A DNA stretch of 64,000 nucleotides from Bacillota bacterium (GTDB taxonomy: Bacteria; Bacillota; Clostridia; Acetivibrionales; DTU013). The notes beneath the pieces were generated by a model. The model worked only from the letters and a program-made list of their open reading frames with translations, was not told where the DNA came from and did no database searches. The stretch is taken from positions 124,001 to 188,000 of the forward strand of contig JAEYRB010000054.1 in NCBI GenBank assembly GCA_023409735.1. The letters run 5' to 3'. Shown in pieces: positions 16,010 through 25,447 of this stretch (its first letter is position 1; each line of letters begins with the position of its first letter). Both the position numbers and the translations under genes were made by a program.

Positions 16010-16792
16010 CTACTCAGGTGACATATCACCAATCTCATACATAATTATTGAAATAACCGCAACACCTGCTGTCTCAGTTCTAAGTATCCTCGGGCCTAGT
16101 GTAATAGAATTAAAGCCTGCCTTCAGAGCATTTTCTATTTCCTCCGGGGCAAAGCCTCCCTCAGGGCCTATAATAAGTGCTATTTCAGGCTTCACTATAT
16201 TACTTCTATCTTCAAACCTACGACTGAAGAAATCGAGCGAGCCTCTCAGGCTACCTTCTGTTTCTTCCTCATATGGGATAAGCTTCAGATCCGATCTCTC
16301 AGCCAGCTTCAATGCAGCTTTATAGCTTATCGGTGTTTCCACCTTTGGTATTATTCCCCTGTCACATTGCTTAGCAGCTTCTGCTGCAATCTTTTGCCAT
16401 CTTGAAGCCTTTGCCGCAGCGTCCTTATCATTGCTGAACCTGACGACAGCTCTTTCTGTCATTACGGGAACAATCCTGTATACACCAAGCTCTATACATT
16501 TCTGTATAATGTACTCCATTTTATCGCCCTTAGGCAAGCCCTGATATAAGGTTATATTAACAGGCGGTTCGGTTGTATTCGGCTTTGAGGATATGATCTC
16601 GGCAATAACTGAATCCTTTTCCAGCCCCTTTATGGCCGCTGTGTAATCAGTACCTGCCTGGTCACACACTTCGAGCTTATCTCCGACAGCACCTCTTAAA
16701 ACACTCTTTATATGCTTTACATCCTCGCCTGTTATTGTAATAGTACTGTTCTCTTTATTAACAGCCTCTGTGTCTACAAAGAATCTGGACAT
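16010..16792 (-). CDS. rsmE: 16S rRNA (uracil(1498)-N(3))-methyltransferase
   Basis: SPOUT-class enzyme methylating U1498 of 16S rRNA. Over 260 aa it has the N-terminal PUA-like part beginning MSRFFVD and the C-terminal knot with LIIGPEGGFAPEEIE near residue 215 and LGPRILRTETA near 240. I use the ATG giving MSRFF; the frame also offers an ATG seven codons upstream inside prmA. It overlaps the end of prmA by 19 bases, so the two are coupled. It closes the hrcA-grpE-dnaK-dnaJ-prmA-rsmE block, an order commonly conserved in clostridia. Confidence 0.95.
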   Translation of the reverse strand: MSRFFVDTEAVNKENSTITITGEDVKHIKSVLRGAVGDKLEVCDQAGTDYTAAIKGLEKDSVIAEIISSKPNTTEPPVNITLYQGLPKGDKMEYIIQKCIELGVYRIVPVMTERAVVRFSNDKDAAAKASRWQKIAAEAAKQCDRGIIPKVETPISYKAALKLAERSDLKLIPYEEETEGSLRGSLDFFSRRFEDRSNIVKPEIALIIGPEGGFAPEEIENALKAGFNSITLGPRILRTETAGVAVISIIMYEIGDMSPE

Positions 16793-17718
16793 CTGAAAAC
16801 GATCGCCACCCATTCACCCATCTCTAGTATTTTAACAAACTCAAAGCCTAAGCCGGTATATGCCTTAACAACATCATCCCTTCTTTCATGGATAATGCCT
16901 GATGTAAGCAGCACGCCACCTTGTTTTAGATAAGCAGGTACCTGACCTGAAATCCCGATCACCACATCAGCAATAATATTTGCAACAACTATGTCAACCT
17001 TCTGAGGCTTTATATCACTTAATACGCCTTTGCTGACCGAGATACTGTCAAGAACGCCGTTTATCCTGCAATTTTCCCTGCTTACTCTGGCTGCTACCTC
17101 GTCAATATCAACTGCGATAGCGTTTTGGGCGCCAAGCTTTACCGCTATAATCGAAAGGATACCGGTACCGCAGCCTACATCAATCACACTGTCACCCGGT
17201 TTGACGTATTCCTCAAGCAACTGAGAGCAAAGCCTTGTAGTTTCGTGAGTCCCTGTACCAAACGCCATTCCCGGATCCATCTCAATTACGATCTCCCCGG
17301 CTTTCTTCTCATATTCCTCCCAGCTTGGCTTTATCGCAACATTGTTTGAAATATTAAACGGCTTATAGTACTTCTTCCATGCTGTGGACCAATCCTCATC
17401 ATCCACGCTGGAGGAGCCCACATAACCTTTTCCTACATTAAGGAACTGTGAAATGAAGTTCAGCTTCTCCTTTATGAGAATCGCCAGCTCCTCAGCTGTC
17501 TTCTCTTCGTTGAAATATGCCTTGACAGTGACCTCAGTACCAAGTGAATCCATAAATTCCTGATCTGCATAATCCAGCGAATTCGGACTTTCTATCTGCC
17601 TTCTTATTTCATTGGGGTCCTCTATAACCACTCCGCCTGCTCCTATTGTATTAAGCATTTCCGAGATTGCATCACTGGCTTCCTCTGTGGTCTTTATACA
17701 TACCTCTGTCCATTTCAT
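16774..17718 (-). CDS. prmA: Ribosomal protein L11 methyltransferase
   Basis: SAM-dependent enzyme trimethylating ribosomal protein L11. The 314-aa product starts MKWTEVCIKT at an ATG preceded by GGGAGGAAAA; the longer open frame (to 17802) lacks a ribosome site. The methyltransferase core is clear: GMAFGTGTHETT near residue 150, VIDVGCGTGIL near 175 and VVANIIADV near 235. It lies between dnaJ and rsmE, but a 66-bp palindrome has entered the dnaJ-prmA gap. Confidence 0.95.
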   Translation of the reverse strand: MKWTEVCIKTTEEASDAISEMLNTIGAGGVVIEDPNEIRRQIESPNSLDYADQEFMDSLGTEVTVKAYFNEEKTAEELAILIKEKLNFISQFLNVGKGYVGSSSVDDEDWSTAWKKYYKPFNISNNVAIKPSWEEYEKKAGEIVIEMDPGMAFGTGTHETTRLCSQLLEEYVKPGDSVIDVGCGTGILSIIAVKLGAQNAIAVDIDEVAARVSRENCRINGVLDSISVSKGVLSDIKPQKVDIVVANIIADVVIGISGQVPAYLKQGGVLLTSGIIHERRDDVVKAYTGLGFEFVKILEMGEWVAIVFRCPDSL

Positions 17719-17833
17719 TGGTTTTCCTCCCATTTTGCTGCATTCGGCTAGTTCGTATCTGCCGGATGCCTTCCTAGCTTCCGTATGTTTGCTGCATTCC
17801 AACTCATCAATATGTGTTGAGCAGGACGGTTCG

Positions 17834-17899
17834 CAGACAAGGGGACGGTTCCTCCGTCTTGCTTTTCAGAACAAGACATGGGAACCGTCCCCTTGTCTG
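17834..17899. repeat. Dispersed palindrome, GGGGACGGTTCC type (copy 1)
   Basis: Arms CAGACAAGGGGACGGTTCC (17834-17852) and its exact complement (17881-17899); pairing continues with three mismatches to a CTTTTCAGAA loop. A second copy with perfect 28-bp arms lies at 50937-51002. Such palindromes are scattered through many Firmicutes genomes; here it lies between dnaJ and prmA. Confidence 0.9.
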
Positions 17900-17996
17900 T
17901 CCTTCTTATTATTTCTTATAATTATTTCACAAATGTTCTGCTGTATTCAAGTTGCTTCGCAACTCTTTGCTGCTTGCCGCTTATATAGCTTAACAC

Positions 17997-19142
17997 CTAC
18001 ATTCCCAGTGCATCCTTCATCTTATCAAAAAAGCCCTTGCGACGCTCATATACCTCATCGCCTGTAGTTTCCGCAAACTGCACAAGAAGCTCCTTTTGCT
18101 TTTCGCTCAGTTTCTTTGGCACATCAATTTCAACCTTGACATACTGGTCTCCTCTTCCATTACCTCGCAGGAATGGAATCCCCTTGCCCTTCAGCCTGAA
18201 AATAGTACCTGTTTGCGTTCCCTCAGGCATGGTGTACTTAACCTTGCCATCAAGAGTAGGAACCTCAAGCTCAGCGCCGAGTGCGGCCTGTACAAAGGTA
18301 ATAGGCATCTCACAGGTAACATCGTTTCCCTGCCTTTTGAAAAGTGGATGTGCCTTTACTCTTATTGTGACAAACAAATCGCCTGCAGGTCCGCCCTTGC
18401 TTCCCGGATCCCCTTCGCCTCTAAGCGACATGGTCTGCCCGTCATCAATGCCTGCAGGTATATTCAGCTTGATTTTTACATTCTTTTTGAGTTTTCCTCT
18501 TCCGTTGCATGTCGGACATGGGTTAGAAATAATCTTTCCCTCGCCGCCACATGCGTCACATGCCTTTACATTAACAAATTGTCCAAATGGAGTACTCTGT
18601 TTATACTGTACCTGTCCCGTACCGCCACATTTGGTACAAGTGGACGGAGATGTTCCGGGCTTTGCTCCCGAACCTCCGCAAGTGCCGCATTTTTCATGCC
18701 TGCTTATATTAATTTCCCGTTCCAGTCCAAATGCAGCTTCTTCAAATGAAATCTCCATTGAATATTTTAAATCAGCACCCTTTTGCGGGCCTGAACGACT
18801 TCTTGATGAACGTCCAAAACCAGAACCGCCAAAAAATGATTCAAATATATCTCCGATTCCGCCAAAGTCGAAATCACCGAATCCTGCCCCCGCTCCGCTA
18901 AAGCCGTTAGGATCCACTCCTGCATGCCCATATTGATCATATCTTGCCCGTTTCTGAGGGTCATTTAGTACTTCATATGCTTCGTTAACTTCCTTGAATT
19001 TAGCTTCAGCCACCTTATCACCCGGATTCAAATCTGGATGATACTTTTTGGCTAGTTTTCTATATGCTTTTTTCAGGTCAGCCTCGGAAGTATTTCTGTC
19101 AACTTCCAGGACCTCATAATAATCTCTCTTGGACTCTGGCAA
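17997..19142 (-). CDS. dnaJ: Chaperone protein DnaJ
   Basis: Hsp40 co-chaperone that stimulates DnaK ATPase and delivers clients. The 381-aa type I DnaJ shows a J-domain with KYHPDLNPGD near residue 33, a Gly/Phe-rich stretch (about 75-125), four zinc-finger repeats (CGTCGGSG, CTKCGGTG, CDACGGEG, CPTCNGRG, about 147-215) and a C-terminal substrate domain. The start is a TTG with GGAG ten bases upstream; no in-frame ATG fits. It is fourth in the hrcA-grpE-dnaK-dnaJ operon, after a hairpin that may lower its expression relative to dnaK. Confidence 0.97.
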   Translation of the reverse strand: MPESKRDYYEVLEVDRNTSEADLKKAYRKLAKKYHPDLNPGDKVAEAKFKEVNEAYEVLNDPQKRARYDQYGHAGVDPNGFSGAGAGFGDFDFGGIGDIFESFFGGSGFGRSSRSRSGPQKGADLKYSMEISFEEAAFGLEREINISRHEKCGTCGGSGAKPGTSPSTCTKCGGTGQVQYKQSTPFGQFVNVKACDACGGEGKIISNPCPTCNGRGKLKKNVKIKLNIPAGIDDGQTMSLRGEGDPGSKGGPAGDLFVTIRVKAHPLFKRQGNDVTCEMPITFVQAALGAELEVPTLDGKVKYTMPEGTQTGTIFRLKGKGIPFLRGNGRGDQYVKVEIDVPKKLSEKQKELLVQFAETTGDEVYERRKGFFDKMKDALGM

Positions 19143-19175
19143 ACCTCAACATCTCCAATCATTCAATATATCATA

Positions 19176-19211
19176 AATAAGCCAAAGCTGTTGTAACAGC
19201 CTCGGCTTATT
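19176..19211 (-). terminator. Intercistronic hairpin between dnaK and dnaJ
   Basis: Arms AATAAGCC (19176-19183) and GGCTTATT (19204-19211) with further pairing inside (GGCTGTT...AACAGCTTT on the minus strand). It follows dnaK by about 35 bases. No long T-run follows, so it may be a partial terminator or mRNA stabiliser rather than a full stop. Confidence 0.6.
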
Positions 19212-19246
19212 TTATCATTACTCAATCAGTATCGCAATGCCGTAAA

Positions 19247-21115
19247 TTATTTCTTGTCATCATCAACTACCTTGTAGTCAGCATCGTATACATCATCCTG
19301 GCCTGGGTTTGTGCCACCCTGAGCTCCTGCGCCTGCATCGCCGTTAAAACCTGCTCCCGGATTAGGTCCACCCTGTGCTCCCGGGTTCTGCTGGTATATC
19401 TTTGAGGATATATCATAGAATGCCTGAGTCAACGCCTCAGTTGCTTTCTTAATGCTTTCTGTATCAGTGCCCTTAAGAGCTTCCTTAACATTATTTATTT
19501 CTGTCTCTATCTTGGACTTATCATCACTTCCAAGCTTATCGCCAAGCTCCTTTATTGTCTTTTCGGACTGATATACCATGGAATCAGCGTTATTTCTGAC
19601 ATCTATCTCTTCTTTACGCTTCTTATCCTCCGCAGCGAACTTCTCAGCTTCCTTGACAGCCTTATCTATGTCATCGTCAGAGAGATTTGTTGATGCTGTA
19701 ATAGTTATATTCTGCTCATTACCTGTTCCAAGATCCTTCGCTGAAACATGTACTATGCCGTTAGCATCAATATCAAATGTAACTTCTATCTGAGGAACTC
19801 CTCTTGGCGCTGGAGGAATACCTGTAAGCTGGAATCTTCCAAGTGATTTGTTGTATGCTGCCATTTCTCTTTCACCCTGAAGCACGTGTACTTCGACACT
19901 AGTCTGACCATCAGCTGCAGTTGAGAATACCTGGCTCTTCTTTGTAGGTATTGTGGTGTTTCTTTCGATCAGCTTAGTGCAAACACCGCCAAGGGTTTCG
20001 ATACCAAGAGAAAGCGGAGTTACATCAAGAAGGAGCAGTCCTGTTACATCACCTGTAAGAACGCCTGCCTGTATAGCTGCACCAACAGCAACACATTCAT
20101 CAGGATTGATTCCTTTGAATGGATCTTTTCCAAGATACTTCTTAACGGCATCTTGAACCGCCGGAATTCTGCTTGAGCCACCTACCAGCAATATTTTGTC
20201 TATCTTTTCAGGTGTAAGGCCTGCATCCTGCATTGCCTGTCTTGTTGGTCCCATAGTCTTTTCAACAAGATCTGCTGTAAGCTCATCAAATTTTGCTCTC
20301 GTAAGAGTAACATCAAGATGCTTAGGTCCTGTAGCATCAGCTGTGATGAATGGCAGGTTTATGTTTGAAGTGGTAACGCCGGAAAGCTCGATCTTTGCCT
20401 TTTCAGCTGCTTCCTTCAGACGCTGCATAGCCATTTTGTCATTTCTCAGATCAATTCCATTTTCACGCTTGAATGTGTCAGCAAGATAATCCATAACTCT
20501 CTGGTCGAAGTCGTCCCCGCCAAGTCTGTTATTACCGTTTGTAGCCAATACTTCAAATACACCGTCACCTATTTCAAGTATGGAAACATCAAATGTACCA
20601 CCGCCAAGGTCATACACCATTATCTTCTGGTCGTGTTCCTTATCAAGTCCATATGCAAGAGCTGCAGCAGTTGGCTCGTTTATTATTCTAAGAACCTCAA
20701 GGCCGGCTATTTTACCTGCATCCTTAGTTGCCTGTCTCTGGGCATCACTGAAATATGCGGGAACAGTTATAACTGCCTGACTTACTGTCTCACCAAGATA
20801 TGCTTCGGCATCTGATTTAAGCTTCTGCAATACCATAGCGGAAATCTCTTGAGGCGTATAGCTTTTATCGTCTATTTTTACCTTTCTGTCTGTACCCATA
20901 TCCCTCTTAATGGACATAACAGTACGTTCAGGGTTTGTAATTGCCTGTCTTTTTGCTACCTGACCAACAAGCCTCTCGCCTGTCTTTGAAAACGCCACAA
21001 CGGACGGGGTTGTTCTATTACCCTCCGGATTTGCTATAACTACCGGCTCGCCGCCTTCCATTACTGCTACACATGAGTTTGTAGTACCTAAATCTATACC
21101 TATTACTTTTGCCAT
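19247..21115 (-). CDS. dnaK: Molecular chaperone DnaK (Hsp70)
   Basis: ATP-driven chaperone. The 622-aa sequence begins MAKVIGIDLGTTNS and has the phosphate loops VYDLGGGTFDVSIL near residue 170 and ILVGGSSRIP near 310, the LLLLDVTPLSLGIET linker/substrate-domain entry near 365, a helical lid, and a Gly-rich tail ending in acidic DDDKK. GGGAGGTAGATATT precedes the ATG. It is in operon with grpE upstream and dnaJ downstream, under HrcA/CIRCE control at the hrcA promoter. Confidence 0.98.
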   Translation of the reverse strand: MAKVIGIDLGTTNSCVAVMEGGEPVVIANPEGNRTTPSVVAFSKTGERLVGQVAKRQAITNPERTVMSIKRDMGTDRKVKIDDKSYTPQEISAMVLQKLKSDAEAYLGETVSQAVITVPAYFSDAQRQATKDAGKIAGLEVLRIINEPTAAALAYGLDKEHDQKIMVYDLGGGTFDVSILEIGDGVFEVLATNGNNRLGGDDFDQRVMDYLADTFKRENGIDLRNDKMAMQRLKEAAEKAKIELSGVTTSNINLPFITADATGPKHLDVTLTRAKFDELTADLVEKTMGPTRQAMQDAGLTPEKIDKILLVGGSSRIPAVQDAVKKYLGKDPFKGINPDECVAVGAAIQAGVLTGDVTGLLLLDVTPLSLGIETLGGVCTKLIERNTTIPTKKSQVFSTAADGQTSVEVHVLQGEREMAAYNKSLGRFQLTGIPPAPRGVPQIEVTFDIDANGIVHVSAKDLGTGNEQNITITASTNLSDDDIDKAVKEAEKFAAEDKKRKEEIDVRNNADSMVYQSEKTIKELGDKLGSDDKSKIETEINNVKEALKGTDTESIKKATEALTQAFYDISSKIYQQNPGAQGGPNPGAGFNGDAGAGAQGGTNPGQDDVYDADYKVVDDDKK

Positions 21116-21171
21116 AATATCTACCTCCCAGTTTTTCTATTTATACTTTCATATACGGATTTGCCGTATAG

Positions 21172-21783
21172 TTAGTTGGCAACCTTTACCATGCTATATC
21201 TTATTACTTTTTCCTTATACAAATATCCCTTTTGGAATTCCTCAACAACTGTATTATGCCCGTATGCATCGTCCTCTACATGCATTACCGCGTTGTGAAG
21301 CATCGGATCAAACTGCTGATCAACAGAGGGTATTTCTTCAACGCCAATGTTGTTAAAAGTTTCCTTGAGCTGCTTGAATACCATTTCAACTCCGTCCTTT
21401 AGAGACTTGGCTGCGTCGTCATCGGGAATTGCTTTGAGAGCTCTCTCAACATTGTCAAGTACGGGAAGGAAAGCTTTAACTACATCGCATGCCGCATCAA
21501 TATAAACAGCTTCCTTTTCCTTTGCAGATCGTTTTTTGAAATTATCAAACTCGGCCGCTGCTCTTTGCAATTTATCAAGATAATCAACACACTGCTTGTT
21601 CTTTTCTTCCAACTCGTCCTTCATGCTTTGAATTTTTGATTTAAGTTCATCTACCTGACTATTTTCCTGCTCATTGTTTGTCCCTGTTTCTTTGCTCTCA
21701 TCAACCTTAGTTTCAGGCTTAATATTAGCTGCTTCTTCAGCTTTATTTATCTCTGCCTGCTTCTGCTGTTTTTCTTTACTCAT
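21172..21783 (-). CDS. grpE: Nucleotide exchange factor GrpE
   Basis: Exchanges ADP for ATP on DnaK. The 203-aa protein has an unusually polar N-terminal tail (K/Q/E/N-rich to about residue 45), a long coiled-coil (about 48-110), and the GrpE head with NNIGVEEIPSV and FDPMLHNAVMH near residues 145-165, ending in EKVIRYSMVKVA. GAGGTATGAA precedes the ATG. Upstream lies 434 bases of low-complexity, gene-free DNA separating it from hrcA, which is wide for this operon. Confidence 0.96.
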   Translation of the reverse strand: MSKEKQQKQAEINKAEEAANIKPETKVDESKETGTNNEQENSQVDELKSKIQSMKDELEEKNKQCVDYLDKLQRAAAEFDNFKKRSAKEKEAVYIDAACDVVKAFLPVLDNVERALKAIPDDDAAKSLKDGVEMVFKQLKETFNNIGVEEIPSVDQQFDPMLHNAVMHVEDDAYGHNTVVEEFQKGYLYKEKVIRYSMVKVAN

Positions 21784-22217
21784 TTCATACCTCGCGTTCT
21801 TAGTATTTTATCTTGCTATGCCGTGCTTTCTGGTTACAGCTGCTCTATACTTCTTTTTCATCCTGCCATGCAGTGCTTTTTCGGTTCAAGCTGCTCCATT
21901 CTGTTATCCTGCAGCTTTATACCACGGTTTACCTGTAGCTCATCTTTATCTTTAACTTTATACTGCTATTTTTATTGTTATACTATACTTCTCAGCCTCG
22001 TTGGTGAATCCTGCAGTTTAGTTTTGAAGCTCTATTTTACTGCTCTACTTTGAAGTTCTATTTTAAAGCTCTCCATTGAAGCTCTCTTTGAAACTCCATT
22101 TAGAACTCTACTTTGAAGTTCTATTTTGAAGCTCTATTTTTAAGCTATTTTTAGTGGCTTAATCCTGCAGTTTTCCGTTTTTCTTTTTACCATCATTTAT
22201 ATTTCAGCTTTGTGACC
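21784..22217. other. Low-complexity gene-free interval between hrcA and grpE
   Basis: No ORF or RNA is supportable. From about 22005 to 22150 the plus strand is made of degenerate, irregular repeats of GAAGYTCTATTTT-like words (for example near 22030, 22060, 22100 and 22120), forming a run of sliding short repeats. No terminator stands out, so hrcA and grpE may still be cotranscribed. Confidence 0.6.
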
Positions 22218-23270
22218 TCATTCATCACTGCTGACAGTTCCAAGCATTCTGACAATCTCTTCGTTTACCAATCTGGTAATAAACTTCATTGATGAAATTA
22301 CTTTTGGGTACTCCATTCTCGTTGGTCCTATTATTCCTATCGTTCCAATGAAAGTATCCGCGATGCTATAGTTTGCGGTTATCAGGCTGCAATCTTTGAT
22401 GCCGGTTATATCATTCTCAGCGCCTATCCTGATCGTTATACCCTCATCCTCCATTGAATCAATGAGCATCTTGTGCAAGCTGTTCTTTTCATCCAATAAA
22501 TTCATTATATCTCTTGCCTTGCTCATATCCCTGAATTCCGGATGGTTAAAGATATTTGTAGTTCCCTCAACATATACCTCCGGATCATCAATCTGATTAA
22601 TACAATCAGCTGCGCCCTGGAAGATAGGAAGTAATAATTCACCTGATATACCTATCTCATTTTCAAGTTCTTTAATTACCCGTATATTTACCTCTTCTAT
22701 AGTAAGTCCTGAAAGTCTGCGGTTTATTATATTTGATATCATTATCAGCGTATCAGGCCCTATACTCTCAGAAATTCTTATCATGCAGTTTCGTGCAATT
22801 CCAGCGTTATTAACAACGATCACCATAGCCTTGCCACTTTCTATGGGAACAACCTGCAATGCCTTGATCGAGCTAGTTTTCATCTGCGGTGTCATAACCA
22901 TAGAGGTATATTTCGTAATACGTGAAAGGACAGCAGACGCTTGCCTGATCAGCTGGTTCAGTTCATTTATCCTAGTCTCCATAGCCAGCTTTATTTTTCG
23001 GATCTCATCCAATTCCAACTCACATACAGGCATAAGATGATCTACATATAGCCTATAACCCTTATCTGATGGTATTCTCCCGGCTGACGTATGAGGCTGT
23101 GCAAGATATCCCATTTCTTCCAGATCAGCCATTTCATTTCTGATAGTAGCGGAACTGAGTCCCAGCTCGTGCCTCTTTGCTATAGTTCTTGAGCCTATAG
23201 GTTCGGCTGTATTAATATAATCATCAATTATTGCCTGCAATATTCTTCTTTTTCTTTCATCCATCGTCAT
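22218..23270 (-). CDS. hrcA: Heat-inducible transcription repressor HrcA
   Basis: Repressor that binds CIRCE operators upstream of groESL and the dnaK operon, with GroEL helping it fold. The 350-aa product has an N-terminal winged helix (RKRRILQAIIDDY, then GSRTIAKRHELGLSSATIRN near residue 30) and a GAF-like middle domain. The ATG giving MTMDERKRR is preferred because GGAGGTG lies six bases upstream. It heads the chaperone operon and presumably represses itself through the CIRCE about 315 bases upstream. Confidence 0.96.
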   Translation of the reverse strand: MTMDERKRRILQAIIDDYINTAEPIGSRTIAKRHELGLSSATIRNEMADLEEMGYLAQPHTSAGRIPSDKGYRLYVDHLMPVCELELDEIRKIKLAMETRINELNQLIRQASAVLSRITKYTSMVMTPQMKTSSIKALQVVPIESGKAMVIVVNNAGIARNCMIRISESIGPDTLIMISNIINRRLSGLTIEEVNIRVIKELENEIGISGELLLPIFQGAADCINQIDDPEVYVEGTTNIFNHPEFRDMSKARDIMNLLDEKNSLHKMLIDSMEDEGITIRIGAENDITGIKDCSLITANYSIADTFIGTIGIIGPTRMEYPKVISSMKFITRLVNEEIVRMLGTVSSDE

Positions 23271-23584
23271 CCTGCACACCTCCGTTCATACTTTATCAAC
23301 GAATAATTTATTAATAATACTCTATCTTTTAACTACATTCTTTATCTTTCTATTTATAGTTATCCCGTCACTTATCTTGTCTATTTACTTCTTGGTTGCT
23401 TGCTCATTACTGTCAATCTACTTATCTTATTACTTGCTTTATTATTTACGCCTTTATTTACATTTCTACTTATTTTTATAATGTTGCTGCTTCTATTATT
23501 TTCTAACTTGCCTCAATGTTTATCACATCGTTTATCACATCAATATCTAATAGTTTATATACGTTATTATTTTTATTTTGATTG

Positions 23585-23611
23585 TTAGCACTCTTACGCA
23601 TCGAGTGCTAA
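23585..23611 (-). promoter_or_regulatory. CIRCE operator (HrcA binding site)
   Basis: Exact consensus: TTAGCACTC (23585-23593), nine-base spacer, GAGTGCTAA (23603-23611). It lies immediately downstream of the -10 box of the hrcA promoter, the classical position for HrcA repression. Confidence 0.98.
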
Positions 23612-23618
23612 CACATTA

Positions 23619-23647
23619 AAAATACCACCTGTAATTTTGTTTGTCAA
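23619..23647 (-). promoter_or_regulatory. SigA-type promoter of the hrcA-grpE-dnaK-dnaJ operon
   Basis: Minus-strand TTGACA (23642-23647), 17-base spacer, TATTTT (23619-23624). The start of transcription would fall within or beside the CIRCE element. The resulting 5' leader of hrcA is about 340 bases, long for this gene and T/C-rich on the plus strand. Confidence 0.8.
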
Positions 23648-23695
23648 GATTATTTTGTAAAATTGTTACGTTAGTCTAAGATGATTACCAGCAGT

Positions 23696-25249
23696 TCAAA
23701 TAAACTCCACAAAAGCCTTATTAGCCATGTCCAATCCCATACGAGTCAATCTGTAACGGCTGCGGCAATCCATGCTATCTTGGTTACCCTTGCTCTGCTC
23801 GAAGCCAGTCACGCTGTCCTGATGACCCTTGCTCCGCTCGAAGCCATCCATTTCCTTTGTTTCCCGGGAAACATCCATCAAGCCCTCTCTGATAAGCTTG
23901 GTTAGCTTATCTCCGTATACCATTTGAAGTGATACCCCGAAGCGTTCTTCAAACTCCGATGAAGAAATACCTTCTGTTAATCGCAAACCCAGTATCATGT
24001 ATTCAGACATAGCCTCTGTTTTCCCAATATACTCGATTTCTCCTTGTGGTTTCCAGCTGGCATCTTCATTAAACATTTCTGATATTTCTTTTTCTGCATT
24101 AATATTTATATAACTCGTCTGTTCGGGCATAACTTCTTTACTTTCGGTGTTTTGGGTCACTATGCAAGGTTTGCTATTACAATGATCAACATCGCTACTT
24201 GCATCAAGCGAATTCACATTCACCCTGTCGGCATTGCTGTTCCATCTATCCCGATTGCCATTCACATTGTCGGTATTAACACCTACACAATCCAAATTGC
24301 CATTAACACCATCTGTGCCCCTACCTACCCGTATTTTATATTCTTTTAACATGTTTATATTTTTATTAACCCAGTTTATGTATTCTATAATATCAACAGG
24401 ATCACTAAATCTCATTTTATTCAGATATGAATGGGCGCCTGCTCCGAAGCCTGCATATTCCCTTGCTTTCCAATATATAAGATTGTGCCGGCATTCAAAG
24501 CCGGGTTCAGAGAAATTCGATATCTCATATTGCTTAAAGCCATTACCATTAAGGAAATCTACAGCATATCTGTACATCCTTCTGTCAAGTTCATCATCCA
24601 CAGGCTTAAGTAAGCCTTCATCAAAACATCTTCCGAATTCAGTTCCTTCCTCTATTTGAAGGCTGTAACAGGATAAATGCTTAAGTCCCTTTTTACTGCC
24701 AAGCCTTATTACATTTTCAAGCGTTTCCTGCCAATCCTCAAAGCTTTGTTCCGGAAGCCCAAAAATAAGATCTGTGTTTATGTTATCGAAGCCCGCTTCC
24801 GCAGCTGCCTCAAAATTCTCTACATACTGCTGTTTCGTGTGTATCCTGCCGATCAATGAAAGCAATCTATCCTGCCATGCCTGCAGGCCGATACTGAGTC
24901 TGTTTATTCCTGCTTTCCTGTAAAGCTTAAGTTTTTCGATATCCATTGTGCCTGGGTTGCTCTCCATGCTTATTTCTGCACCGGCGTCAATCTTGAAGAA
25001 TTTGGAGCACAGCTCCAGAAGCTCACTTATGTAGTGCGGCTCAACAAAAGACGGTGTTCCTCCTCCTATGAATATGGTTTTTACCGGGCGATCCCCGATG
25101 ATCCTGCTGCGCCCCTTTATTTCAGAAAACAGCGTATTAAAATAAGGACCGGCAAGTTTCTCCTTGCCGGAATAAGAGTTAAAATCGCAATAAAAGCATT
25201 TTGATTTGCAAAATGGTACGTGTATATATATTCCTATACTATTATCCAT
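23696..25249 (-). CDS. hemW: HemW-like radical SAM protein with low-complexity insertions
   Basis: HemW is a haem-binding radical SAM protein of the HemN family, once annotated as oxygen-independent coproporphyrinogen III oxidase. The radical SAM CxxxCxxC is seen in CKSKCFYCDF near residue 18, followed by IFIGGGTPS near 62 and FGLPEQSFEDW near 165. At 517 aa it is well over 100 residues longer than usual. The excess is an Asn/Asp-rich insertion (about residues 308-400, with repeated VNGN/NxDxVN words) before the C-terminal HemN_C domain, plus a second one near 460-495 with two copies of a GFE(Q/R)SKGxQDS unit. The ATG has GAGGAATAAT upstream. Confidence 0.92.
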   Translation of the reverse strand: MDNSIGIYIHVPFCKSKCFYCDFNSYSGKEKLAGPYFNTLFSEIKGRSRIIGDRPVKTIFIGGGTPSFVEPHYISELLELCSKFFKIDAGAEISMESNPGTMDIEKLKLYRKAGINRLSIGLQAWQDRLLSLIGRIHTKQQYVENFEAAAEAGFDNINTDLIFGLPEQSFEDWQETLENVIRLGSKKGLKHLSCYSLQIEEGTEFGRCFDEGLLKPVDDELDRRMYRYAVDFLNGNGFKQYEISNFSEPGFECRHNLIYWKAREYAGFGAGAHSYLNKMRFSDPVDIIEYINWVNKNINMLKEYKIRVGRGTDGVNGNLDCVGVNTDNVNGNRDRWNSNADRVNVNSLDASSDVDHCNSKPCIVTQNTESKEVMPEQTSYININAEKEISEMFNEDASWKPQGEIEYIGKTEAMSEYMILGLRLTEGISSSEFEERFGVSLQMVYGDKLTKLIREGLMDVSRETKEMDGFERSKGHQDSVTGFEQSKGNQDSMDCRSRYRLTRMGLDMANKAFVEFI

Positions 25250-25447
25250 ATTATTCCTCGCAAACATAAAGAACACAGAGGGACAGTTTTTATGCGCTAA
25301 TCAGCCACCGTGCATACTGAGGGAGGTTTTTCTGCGCTAATCGGCCAACTGGGTAATCATAGAAAGCGGAGTGTCGTGTGTCAACATCCCCGTCCTCTTG
25401 AAAAGTTGCTATGTCAAACCCCCGTCTCCTTGACACGATTGGCACGT

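Noticed and set aside
16774..17802. 342-aa version of PrmA
   Set aside because: The extra N-terminal residues have no ribosome site and do not fit the family; GGGAGGAAAA marks the ATG at 17718.
18037..18936. 299-aa plus-strand ORF
   Set aside because: Lies wholly opposite dnaJ; Pro/Ser-rich antisense shadow of Gly-rich coding DNA.
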